Shown here: piece by piece, positions 31,215 through 38,716 of the stretch
Layout of the letters: the number at the start of each line of letters is the position of its first letter
Numbering within the stretch: position 1 is the first letter of the stretch
NCBI RefSeq assembly: GCF_013266695.1
Contig: NZ_JABRXF010000002.1
Span: 496,001 to 560,000 of the forward strand
Source of the DNA: Hongsoonwoonella zoysiae
GTDB taxonomy: Bacteria; Pseudomonadota; Alphaproteobacteria; Rhizobiales; Stappiaceae
Direction of reading: 5' to 3'
Length of the DNA: 64,000 nucleotides
Translations under genes and position numbers: made by a program
Notes under the pieces: model-generated
The model's database searches: none
What the model saw: the letters and a program-made list of their open reading frames with translations, nothing else
Told to the model about the DNA's origin: nothing

Positions 31215-31541
31215 CTATTTCTTCGGTTTGTAGGTGACGGATGATGCCTTACGCATCGCCGCGACGCCGTCTTCCCCGCTCATCAAAACCGTTGTCCTGC
31301 CGGACTTCATGGCACCACCGGCCGCGACGGCCATGCCTACGGACGCCATGCTGACATTATCCGGAACGTCCATGATGAGGGCGATGTCGAATTCGCCGAA
31401 TGAAAGCCATGCACCGACGAGCTTTCCGCCGACGGATTCGCACACCGCCTTTCCTACGGTCTCTACACGGTTTTGAGGATCGGCAAGCTGCGCGGCCCAG
31501 GATTCGGGCGTATAAGCGCCTTGGTACAGGTAAAGCGTCAT
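31215..31541 (-). CDS. GYD-domain protein
   Basis: 108 residues, full length for the small GYD family (PF08734, a ferredoxin-like fold). It begins LYLYQGAYTPESWAAQL and contains the conserved segment LSFGEFDIALIMDVPDNVSMA. The function is unknown. The start has an excellent GGGAGG site. It converges on the cox operon. GYD genes are often seen beside molybdo-hydroxylase clusters, so a link with CO oxidation is possible but not shown. Confidence 0.85.
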   Translation of the reverse strand: MTLYLYQGAYTPESWAAQLADPQNRVETVGKAVCESVGGKLVGAWLSFGEFDIALIMDVPDNVSMASVGMAVAAGGAMKSGRTTVLMSGEDGVAAMRKASSVTYKPKK

Positions 31542-32030
31542 AGTTTATCCTCCCATCGTTAAATACGAGCTGGATACACCCGACTGCCATTGCAGTTTAC
31601 CACATCAGAAGTATGCATCGCCGATATTTACTCTTCTAAGTAAGAATCCGTATAAATTATATCCGGTAATGGAGCTGAAATACGAATTCAATTTGATGTA
31701 TTGCCTTGTGTTCGTTCAAGTATCTATGGTTGAATTTATTTTACTGAAGGGGAATTTTTCAACGAAAACAAAGGTGTCTCCTCTGGAGAACGGGATCCCC
31801 TTCCACACCGAACCTTTTTCGGTATGTCGCGATCGAGTTTCAGGCAGGAGAGGCCGGAAGCTTACAAAAACAATGGATGAGCTGGCCGATACCCTGCGGG
31901 CGGGCTTGCCTGCCGTTTGCCAAAGCCAGAAATATCAAACGCGGCGCGGAACGATCGACGAAGAATTTCAAAAGGCTCAGGTAGAAGCTTTTGCGACCTC
32001 CAGAAACAGGCTTCCAGGAGTCGTATCATT
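31542..32030. other. 489-bp region without a convincing gene
   Basis: The part 31600-31780 is AT-rich and probably holds the GYD gene promoter. A plus-strand frame of 122 codons (31669-32037) is open, but it lacks a ribosome site, has unusual composition (many Phe, Thr and Ser early, then a charged tail) and overlaps the 3' end of the dehydrogenase gene. I regard it as non-coding or as the remnant of a gene. Confidence 0.5.
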
Positions 32031-33146
32031 CTATTGAGAATGCCACCTTCGCAGGTGCATGGCTTTGCGTACACGTTCCGTTGCCAATTCTACGGCTGCC
32101 CTGCGTGGTGTGGAGTTGTCGTCTCTTGCGCGTTCGAGCACTTCATTCGCATTGCGGCGGATCTTTTCCTCAATCGTGCGTAATGCGTCCGCTTCGGTGC
32201 CGCCACGATATTCGACGGATGCGCAGATGACGCCGCCGGCATTCGCAATGAAATCCGGAAGAGAAAGAATGCCGCGCTCGTGAAGGCGTGCTTCGGCTTC
32301 CGGCGTCACCGGAATATTCGCGCCTTGAAGCACCAATTTGCAGTCGACCCGGTCGACGTTATCCATGCGAAGAACGTCGGGGCGGGCGGCGGGTATCCAG
32401 ATGTCGCAGGCGGTGCCGACTATGTCATCGCTGCCGAGCTTCCGGCCTTTTTCATAGTCGCCGATTTGGCCTCCGCTTTCCTTGAATGCGATGAGATCGG
32501 CGACGTCGATACCGTCCGGATCGTGGATCGCGCCACTGGAGTCCGATGCCGCCACGAGCACCGCTCCACGTTGGGTGAGAAAGCGCGCGGCATGCTTGCC
32601 CACCGCACCGAAGCCCTGGATCGCGACGCGCGCGCCTGCAAGTTCGATATCGCAGAACGGCTCCGCAGCCTCGGCAGCTATGGCCAGGCCAAATCCGGTC
32701 GCTCCGATCTCGTCAAGCGGTATTCCGCCAAGTTCGCGCGGCAGTCCGACGGACCGTCCTGTTTCGTCCTTTATCCAGGCCATGGAGGTTTCATTCGTGC
32801 CCATGTCGGGGCCGGGAATGTATTCCACTAGATCCCGTATTTCGCAGGCGAATGCACGAATATGGGCTTCCTTGTCGGCGCTCTTCATGGCCGGATCGCC
32901 GAATATGACGGACTTCGCGCCGCCATGGGGGAGGCTGGCAGCGGCATTCTTCAGCGTCATCGCGCGGGCGAGGCGGAAGCACTCGTCGACGCTCACATCG
33001 GGTGCCATGCGCGTTCCGCCGATTGCCGGTCCCGCCGCGATATTGTCGACAACGACAATCGCCTTGAGGTCAACGGCAGGATTGTAAAGATGAACAATCT
33101 TCGAGGGGCCGATCTCGTCAGCAAAACGGAAGATGCTTTCGGCCAT
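32031..33146 (-). CDS. Glu/Leu/Phe/Val dehydrogenase
   Basis: 371 residues of the amino-acid dehydrogenase superfamily. The active-site Lys is K78 (LPHGGAKSVI), the catalytic Asp is D114 (PGPDMGT), and the Rossmann motif is IQGFGAVGKHAARF. The length and sequence favour a leucine/valine-type enzyme over classical glutamate dehydrogenase. It would reversibly deaminate a branched-chain amino acid to the 2-oxoacid, which is the substrate for the dehydrogenase complex encoded just upstream. It starts one codon boundary after the E2 gene, with GGAGG inside the E2 tail. Confidence 0.9.
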   Translation of the reverse strand: MAESIFRFADEIGPSKIVHLYNPAVDLKAIVVVDNIAAGPAIGGTRMAPDVSVDECFRLARAMTLKNAAASLPHGGAKSVIFGDPAMKSADKEAHIRAFACEIRDLVEYIPGPDMGTNETSMAWIKDETGRSVGLPRELGGIPLDEIGATGFGLAIAAEAAEPFCDIELAGARVAIQGFGAVGKHAARFLTQRGAVLVAASDSSGAIHDPDGIDVADLIAFKESGGQIGDYEKGRKLGSDDIVGTACDIWIPAARPDVLRMDNVDRVDCKLVLQGANIPVTPEAEARLHERGILSLPDFIANAGGVICASVEYRGGTEADALRTIEEKIRRNANEVLERARDDNSTPRRAAVELATERVRKAMHLRRWHSQ

Positions 33147-34235
33147 TCATTCCTCCAATGCCTTCATAATTTTCATCAAAAACCGAGCGGCTTCCGCGCC
33201 TGTTACCGCCCGGTGGTCGAATGTGAGCGACAAGGGCATCACCCGGCAGGCCGCCACCTTACCCTCCACGATGCGCGGTTCCGTGGTGATCCGCCCGGCG
33301 CCGACGATTGCCACCTGTGGCGGCATGACGACGAGGTTTGCATGGCGCCCGCCGATCATGCCGAAATTCGACAAGGTGATGGTCTGATCGCGAAGTTCAT
33401 GTGCGGGGATCGTGCGCGCTTCCACATCCTTGCGCATGGCGTTGAGCCCAGCGCGCAGATCCTTCTTCGACCGATTGCCGGCATCACGCAATACGGGCAC
33501 GAACAGGCCTTCCTCCGTGTTCGTCGCAATTCCAAGGTCGATCCTGGCGTGCAGCAGTCTCGCCTCGCGTCTGCCGTCATACCAGGCGTTCAATGCAGGT
33601 TCCGCCTTGCAGGCGGCGGCGGTGGCGAGGACGAGACGAAGCGTGATGTCTTCGTTGGCTTTCCAGCCGGACAGGTTGGCCTCGTCGGTGACATTGGTGG
33701 TGGCGACTTCGGCATGCGCACGCGCCATGTTGCGGGCCATCGCCCGGCGCACGCGCCTCAAGGGTTCATAGCCTTCGCTGGGGGGCTGCGACGCCGCGGC
33801 TTCCACATCCTTTCGGGTAATCGTTCCGTCCGGGCCCGTGCCTGTGATAGCGGCCAGGTCAATACCGCGATCGGCTGCGAGTTTGCGGGCTGCCGGAACC
33901 GCCCTTATGGCTGAACCCTCCCGCCGGGAGGGCAAGCTTGCAGCCGCAGTGCTTTCCTTAGACAGGGTACCGACAACGGCGCCGGCGTCCTCTCCAGTGC
34001 CTTCAATATCGAAATCGGCGACCGGCGCGCCGACCTCGATGATGTCGCCGGGTTTGGCATGCAACACCGTTACAGTTCCCGACCACGGGGCAGGCACCTC
34101 GACAACCGCTTTCTGGGTTTCCACTGAGACGAGGGGTTGGTCGGCAACGACCCTTGCACCTTCGCTGACATGCCAGGCGACCACCTCTGCATCCTGCAGC
34201 CCTTCTCCGAGATCCGGCAGCGTGAAGGTCTTCAT
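33147..34235 (-). CDS. 2-oxoacid dehydrogenase complex E2 (dihydrolipoyl acyltransferase)
   Basis: 362 residues: lipoyl domain with K42 in ETQKAVVEV, a peripheral-subunit-binding domain near 112-147 (PAARKLAADRGIDL), and a catalytic domain ending FDHRAVTGAEAARF. The catalytic His is H341. The Asp found four residues later in the common DHRxxDG motif is Thr (T345). A short linker makes this smaller than PdhC at 57.6 kb. It overlaps the E1-beta gene by 4 bases. The likely substrates are branched-chain 2-oxoacids or pyruvate. No E3 gene is in this operon; Lpd at 60.4 kb could serve. Confidence 0.9.
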   Translation of the reverse strand: MKTFTLPDLGEGLQDAEVVAWHVSEGARVVADQPLVSVETQKAVVEVPAPWSGTVTVLHAKPGDIIEVGAPVADFDIEGTGEDAGAVVGTLSKESTAAASLPSRREGSAIRAVPAARKLAADRGIDLAAITGTGPDGTITRKDVEAAASQPPSEGYEPLRRVRRAMARNMARAHAEVATTNVTDEANLSGWKANEDITLRLVLATAAACKAEPALNAWYDGRREARLLHARIDLGIATNTEEGLFVPVLRDAGNRSKKDLRAGLNAMRKDVEARTIPAHELRDQTITLSNFGMIGGRHANLVVMPPQVAIVGAGRITTEPRIVEGKVAACRVMPLSLTFDHRAVTGAEAARFLMKIMKALEE

Positions 34236-35212
34236 GCGTACTCCATCGTCTCGCGCGCGGCTTTCAAAATTCGCACCTTCGACGGCATGTAGTGATGCTC
34301 CATCTTTGGAAGCGGCATCACCGTGTCGTACCCCGTCACCCGTCTCACCGGCGCCAGAAGGCTTGCGAGCGCACCTTCGGCTACCCGGGCTGAGATTTCC
34401 GCGCCGAAACCGCCGGTGAGCGGGGCTTCGTGCACGATGACAAGACGGCCCGTCTTGTCGACGGATCTCAAGATCGTATCGGCGTCTAGCGGCTTCAGCG
34501 TCGCCACATCGATCACTTCCGCGCGGATGCCGTCCTCCGCGAGGTCATCGGCCGCCGCCAGCGTTTCCATGATCATCGCACCCCAGGTCACGTAAGTCAG
34601 GTCATCGCCTTCGCGCAAGGTGAAACAGCGGCCCAAGTCGAGGGCCGAGCCGTCGTCCGCGAAATCTTCCTTGAAGGCGCGGTATATGCGTTTGGGCTCG
34701 AGAAAGACTACGGGATCGGGATCCCGGATGGCCGCCAACAGAAGGCCGTAAGCTCTGGAAGGCGAAGAGGGGATAACGACCTTCAAGCCCGGAACATGGG
34801 CGAAGATCGCTTCCGTGCTTTCCGAATGGTGCTCCGGCGCGTGTATGCCGCCGCCATATGGCGCGCGCAGAACCATGGGGCAGGCAAGGCGGCCTCGCGT
34901 ACGGTTCCTGAGCCGTGATGCATGGCTGACGATCTGGTCGACAGCCGGATAGATGAACCCCATGAACTGGATTTCGCCAACTGGCCTGAAGCCCTGCGCC
35001 GCAAGCCCTACGCACACGCCGGCGATTGCCGATTCCGAAAGGGGAGTATCGCGTACGCGCATGTTACCGAAGCGTTGCAACAGGCCTTCGGTTGCCCGGA
35101 ATACGCCGCCGTCGGCGCCCACATCCTCGCCCAGTACGATGACATGCGGGTCTTCTTCCATGGCGCGCGCCAAGGCAAGCCGTACCGCTTCGACGAGTGT
35201 GATCTCACCCAT
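34232..35212 (-). CDS. 2-oxoacid dehydrogenase E1 beta subunit
   Basis: 326 residues from the ATG at 35212, which lies inside the end of the E1-alpha gene (8-base overlap). It has a transketolase-like pyrimidine-binding domain (EDPHVIVLGEDVGADGGVFRAT, PLSESAIAGVCVGLAAQG, APYGGGIHAPEHHSES) and a C-terminal transketolase domain (LVIVHEAPLTGGFGAEI). The segment HAPEHHSES is typical of acetoin, pyruvate and branched-chain E1-beta. With E1-alpha it forms the ThDP-dependent decarboxylase. Confidence 0.93.
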   Translation of the reverse strand: MGEITLVEAVRLALARAMEEDPHVIVLGEDVGADGGVFRATEGLLQRFGNMRVRDTPLSESAIAGVCVGLAAQGFRPVGEIQFMGFIYPAVDQIVSHASRLRNRTRGRLACPMVLRAPYGGGIHAPEHHSESTEAIFAHVPGLKVVIPSSPSRAYGLLLAAIRDPDPVVFLEPKRIYRAFKEDFADDGSALDLGRCFTLREGDDLTYVTWGAMIMETLAAADDLAEDGIRAEVIDVATLKPLDADTILRSVDKTGRLVIVHEAPLTGGFGAEISARVAEGALASLLAPVRRVTGYDTVMPLPKMEHHYMPSKVRILKAARETMEYA

Positions 35213-36296
35213 CGTCAGACTCCCGGGCGAAAGCGACAGCCTCGTCGCGCTGATGCGCCAGATCGGGCGGGCATCGCGCATAGAGGTAGTCGAAGATATC
35301 GCCGACGTTTGCGACGCCTGCGGAAAGGTATTCATCGACCGCGGCGCCGACCGCTTGCACGCATTCGCCGATCAACGTTTCTTCATCGCTCTTCGACCAG
35401 GCATTTTGGGAAACCAGGTAGGTGCGAAGGCGCGCGACCGGATCTTCCTTCCAGTGCGCGGAAACTTCCTTTTCATCGCGGTACCGGCGGGCATCATCGG
35501 CGGTTGTATGATCCGACAACCGGTAGGACACGGCTTCCACGAGGCTAGGTCCGCCACCGTCGCGCGCGCGCTCGATTGCCCTCGATGCCGCGTCACGTAC
35601 GGCGATGACATCGTTGCCGTCCACCTGTGCGCCCGGCATGCCTGCGGCAATTGCCTTTTGCGCGAGTGTTTCGGCTGCAGTCTGCGCCGAGCGTGGCACA
35701 GAGATCGCCCACTGATTGTTGTTGATGATGAAGACGGCGGGCAACTTCCAGGCGCCGGCAACATTCAGCGCTTCATAGAAATCGCCTTTGGAGGTTGCGC
35801 CGTCGCCGCCAACGGCAACCGCTACCCGCTTCTCATTGCGTGATTGAAAGGCGGCGGCGACACCCGCCGCATGAGGAAACTGCGTGCCGACCGGAACGCA
35901 TACCGGGAAGTCTTCCTTCTGTTCCTTGAAAGCACTGCCACGTTCATCGCCGCCCCAATAAAGGAGCGCTTCTTTCAGCGCAACGCCACGCCAGATTTGT
36001 GCGCCTTGCTCGCGAAACGAGGGCAGGAGCACATCTTCGGGACGCATCGCACTTGCAACGCCAATGGCAACCGCTTCCTGCCCGAGCGAGGACGCATAGG
36101 TGCCAAGCCTTCCCGTCCGTTGAAGCGCGACGGCTTTTTCGTCGAAGGTTCTGGTCAGCACCATTGCTCGGTAGAGAGGCAAAAGGTTTCGCGCATCCAC
36201 GGCGAATGCCGGCAATTCGCACGTGGTTCTGCCGTCCGCGTCCAGAAACCCGGTGAATTCGACGCTGAACGTCGTTTTGTTTTTGTGTCTTCGAAT
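35205..36296 (-). CDS. 2-oxoacid dehydrogenase E1 alpha subunit, probable ATT start
   Basis: 363 residues if translation begins at ATT (36296). The ThDP-binding motif is GGDGATSKGDFYEALNVAGAW through INNNQWAI, with GLGQEA-like and YRLSDHTTADDARRYR blocks. The first conventional start in frame is TTG at 36215, but it has no ribosome site and would delete FSVEFTGFLDADGR, a segment that family members share. No ATG, GTG or TTG lies upstream in frame. The ATT is preceded by AGAGGGGAAACGGCC, an excellent Shine-Dalgarno at good spacing. The substrate class is as for E2. Confidence 0.88.
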   Translation of the reverse strand: MRRHKNKTTFSVEFTGFLDADGRTTCELPAFAVDARNLLPLYRAMVLTRTFDEKAVALQRTGRLGTYASSLGQEAVAIGVASAMRPEDVLLPSFREQGAQIWRGVALKEALLYWGGDERGSAFKEQKEDFPVCVPVGTQFPHAAGVAAAFQSRNEKRVAVAVGGDGATSKGDFYEALNVAGAWKLPAVFIINNNQWAISVPRSAQTAAETLAQKAIAAGMPGAQVDGNDVIAVRDAASRAIERARDGGGPSLVEAVSYRLSDHTTADDARRYRDEKEVSAHWKEDPVARLRTYLVSQNAWSKSDEETLIGECVQAVGAAVDEYLSAGVANVGDIFDYLYARCPPDLAHQRDEAVAFARESDDG

Positions 36297-36314
36297 GGCC
36301 GTTTCCCCTCTTTT

Positions 36315-36330
36315 GTGGCGGCGCCGCCAC
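36315..36330. repeat. 16-bp perfect palindrome before the E1-alpha ribosome site
   Basis: GTGGCGGCGCCGCCAC lies 18 bases upstream of the presumed ATT start, between the HPF-cold-shock gene and E1-alpha. As RNA it can form a 6-bp stem with a GCGC loop directly 5' of the Shine-Dalgarno. No T-run follows on the minus strand, so it is not a simple terminator. Confidence 0.6.
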
Positions 36331-36350
36331 TAAGGAAATCGCTAGTCTCG

Positions 36351-36902
36351 CTATACCGGTGCCACCGCAGACGCATACGGACCTTTCTCGCCTTCGTGCT
36401 CGGTAAACCTGACGTCTATCCCGGTCGTCAGGTCATCCCACTGCCCGTCGGCGGTCAGGCTCTCGCGCCTGAAGAAGAACTCCCGCCCGTCAAGCGCGCG
36501 AATAAAGCCGAAACCTTCATCCGCCACCATTCGCACTATTGTGCCATGTGATTTCATGGGTTCGGGCTTGATGCGGTGTCCGCTCATCTTTCGAACGGCA
36601 TCCTCCAACTGACGCTGTGCGGCGTTGAAGCTATCACGGATCGCCACCATAACGTGTTCGTGGGCGTGGTTTTCTTCCGGTTCCCGGCCCGCGACGATTT
36701 CCGCGCCAGGAACAGTTATGTCGACATGGACGTGATAGATCTTGCCTTTGTGGCCGTGCCTGTGAGGCAATTCGACGGTTACACGGCAGGACGTCATGCG
36801 GCTGTGAAATTGTTCAAGGCGCTCGATCCGCTTGCGGATCGTATCTTCTATCCGGGGCGAGGATTCCAGCCCCTTGAAGGTGATTTGAGGCGATACTTGC
36901 AT
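36351..36902 (-). CDS. HPF/RaiA domain fused to a cold-shock domain
   Basis: 183 residues from the ATG at 36902, which follows GGAGGAGAAGG. Residues 1 to about 115 are an S30AE (HPF/RaiA) ribosome-hibernation fold (QVSPQITFKGLESSPRIEDTI, and the conserved basic HRHGHKGKIYHVHVDI). Residues about 120-183 are a cold-shock domain with RNP motifs EGFGFIRA and REFFFRRES. The protein probably binds ribosomes or RNA when growth stops. It lies in an operon with the phosphoribosyltransferase and hydrolase, behind an FNR/FixK box. The long form of HPF has a different C-terminal dimerisation domain, so this is not canonical long HPF. Confidence 0.88.
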   Translation of the reverse strand: MQVSPQITFKGLESSPRIEDTIRKRIERLEQFHSRMTSCRVTVELPHRHGHKGKIYHVHVDITVPGAEIVAGREPEENHAHEHVMVAIRDSFNAAQRQLEDAVRKMSGHRIKPEPMKSHGTIVRMVADEGFGFIRALDGREFFFRRESLTADGQWDDLTTGIDVRFTEHEGEKGPYASAVAPV

Positions 36903-36955
36903 GGCTTCGGCCTTCTCCTCCGAGGTGCGATTGTCTTTTGGCGTCGCGCCGAACA

Positions 36956-37636
36956 TCAAGCTGAATTGGATTTCGTTACGCCCTGTTTTGCCGGGGCGAT
37001 CGGATGCGCGGTGAGAATGCCGATTACCTCTTTGTCGTCCAATTGATCGAAATGCCGGTAGTAGGGGCTGATCGCCTGGAACGTTTCAGGCGAATAAAGG
37101 CAAATGACTTCATCGACCTCCCGCGCCAGTTCTGCGATCGTTTCGGGCGGAGCAACAGGGACCGCGAGAATGATTTTTGCCGGGTTCTTCCGGCTCAGGC
37201 CACGGATTGCCGCTCGTACCGTCGCTCCCGTGGCAATGCCATCATCCACGACGATGGCAATTCGCCCCTCGATCCCGGCGCGCGGGCGATCGTCGATGTA
37301 CTGTTGCCGCCGGCGCTCGATCTCCTTCAGTGCCTGTTCGGCCGCCTTGTCGAAATCGCCGGCAGAAACCCAGGCAAGCCGGATGACGTTGTCATTGCGA
37401 ACAGTGACCGGTTCGTCGCCGTCTATCAATGCGCCCATGGCAAGTTCGGGTTGCCAGGGTACGCCGATCTTTCGAACGATTAGCAGGTCAAGCGGAGCAT
37501 CGAGCTGCTCGGCGATCTGCGCGGCAACCGGCAGACCGCCGCGAGGAAGCGCCAGGACGACGGCGTCCCGGCCTTTATAGTCGGACAGTTTTCCGGCCAG
37601 CTTCCGGCCGGCATCTGTGCGGTCGTCGAACATCAT
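36956..37636 (-). CDS. Type I phosphoribosyltransferase-family protein
   Basis: 226 residues. The PRPP-binding loop VVDDGIATGATV (129-140) is intact, and the N-terminal block LALPRGGLPVAAQIAEQL with IVRKIGVPWQPELAMGA is typical of the group often encoded with dienelactone-hydrolase-like proteins in hypoxia or stress clusters. The substrate is unknown. It starts 4 bases after the hydrolase gene, and its stop lies 53 bases before the HPF-cold-shock start. Confidence 0.88.
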   Translation of the reverse strand: MMFDDRTDAGRKLAGKLSDYKGRDAVVLALPRGGLPVAAQIAEQLDAPLDLLIVRKIGVPWQPELAMGALIDGDEPVTVRNDNVIRLAWVSAGDFDKAAEQALKEIERRRQQYIDDRPRAGIEGRIAIVVDDGIATGATVRAAIRGLSRKNPAKIILAVPVAPPETIAELAREVDEVICLYSPETFQAISPYYRHFDQLDDKEVIGILTAHPIAPAKQGVTKSNSA

Positions 37637-37640
37637 CAGA

Positions 37641-38333
37641 TCAACCTGCGCGAGCCTGTCGCCTCGGAGTAGTCATACGGGCGGTGAACCAGTCGGAAGC
37701 TTCGCGGATCACAGCCTCAAGTGCGCCGGGTTCGTCGAAAAGGTGGGTTGCGCCCGGAACGATCGTCAGCTTCTTTTGGCAGCGAAGCTGCGCCAGAGCA
37801 TCCTCGTTGAGGGCAAGAACATCCCTGTCGGCGGCGCCTACGATCAATAAGGTCGGCGATGACACGGAGGAAAATGCGCAAGCGGCGAGGTCCGGCCGCC
37901 CGCCGCGTGAAACGACGGCGGAAATACGGCGTCCGAAAGCTGCTGCGGCGATAAGTGCCGCAGCGGCGCCGGTGCTTGCACCAAACAGGCCGATAGGAAG
38001 GCGCGATGTCTTTTCGTAGGCCTCGACCCATTTGATAGAGTTCACCAGCCGATCGGCCAGAAGTGGGATGTCGAATACCTTGCGGCGGTCTATCGCCTCG
38101 TCATGCGTCAGCAAATCGAACAGCAATGTTGCAAAGCCCGCTGCACCAAGCCCCTCGGCAACCTGGCTGTTGCGCGGACTGAGGCGGCTTGAGCCGCTTC
38201 CGTGCGCGAAGATCACAATCCCATGGGGATGCTCCGGCAAGTGCAAAATTCCGGGCAGGCCCGAGGGTTGGATAATTACATCCTCGACCGGCAGGGTAAC
38301 GTTATCGGTTGAGCGGGCGGCATGGGGAAACAT
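37641..38333 (-). CDS. Dienelactone-hydrolase-like alpha/beta hydrolase
   Basis: 230 residues. The nucleophile elbow GASTG gives Ser120, with candidate acid in VGAADRDVL and His in VPGATHLFDE; the oxyanion region is IFAHGSGSSR. The ATG at 38333 follows AAGGAG at correct spacing; an earlier start nine codons upstream is weaker. The real substrate is unknown. It is the first gene of a tight minus-strand group, with a perfect FNR/FixK box centred about 60 bases upstream of its start. Confidence 0.88.
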   Translation of the reverse strand: MFPHAARSTDNVTLPVEDVIIQPSGLPGILHLPEHPHGIVIFAHGSGSSRLSPRNSQVAEGLGAAGFATLLFDLLTHDEAIDRRKVFDIPLLADRLVNSIKWVEAYEKTSRLPIGLFGASTGAAAALIAAAAFGRRISAVVSRGGRPDLAACAFSSVSSPTLLIVGAADRDVLALNEDALAQLRCQKKLTIVPGATHLFDEPGALEAVIREASDWFTARMTTPRRQARAG

Positions 38334-38386
38334 TGTCCTGCTCCTTACCTGAGCGGCCACACTGCTCCCCCGTCGGTGTTCTGTCG

Positions 38387-38400
38387 TTGATCGTGATCAA
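38387..38400 (-). promoter_or_regulatory. FNR/FixK-type box TTGATCGTGATCAA
   Basis: TTGAT-CGTG-ATCAA is a perfect match to the palindromic FNR/ANR/FixK consensus TTGAT-N4-ATCAA. A start site 41-42 bases downstream on the minus strand would fall near 38352, leaving a leader of about 19 bases that just holds the AAGGAG of the hydrolase gene. That is class II activator geometry. It therefore most likely drives the operon 38333 to 32031 under low oxygen. Confidence 0.8.
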
Positions 38401-38716
38401 TAATTGCCTGGAAGCGGAAAACGCCCACGGAGCCGAAGCACATCGTGCCGGGTCCAAAACGGATCTGGCGGAAGAGACATGCCGACATGGTGCCTTGGAA
38501 AAACTGGCGTTACGGAGAGGTTCGCGCTCTCATGGCAGTGCCTAGTTTGATCGGTGCCTGGATACAAAGCTCACGGCGGCGGAGAGGGAATGTTCGAGAG
38601 ATGCTTCGACGAACCCGCGAATGATCTTCACAAGATCACCGCGCCGTGGCACATGCGCGCAGCTGACCATTCATCTTGGACGCAATGTCTGACATTGGCC
38701 AAGATATTGACGAGTT
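38401..38716. other. 316-bp intergenic region between FNR box and tRNA-Lys
   Basis: I see no convincing gene in either strand. A plus-strand frame of 66 codons here runs into the antisense of the tRNA and has no family likeness. Confidence 0.5.

Noticed and set aside
31780-31840. Hairpin ACCGAA-CCTTT-TTCGGT as a terminator
   Set aside because: The T-run lies inside the loop, not after the stem, and no gene ends just before it.
36351-36959. Longer start for the HPF-cold-shock gene at 36959
   Set aside because: The extra 19 residues are not HPF-like, while the ATG at 36902 has GGAGGAGAAGG ahead of it.
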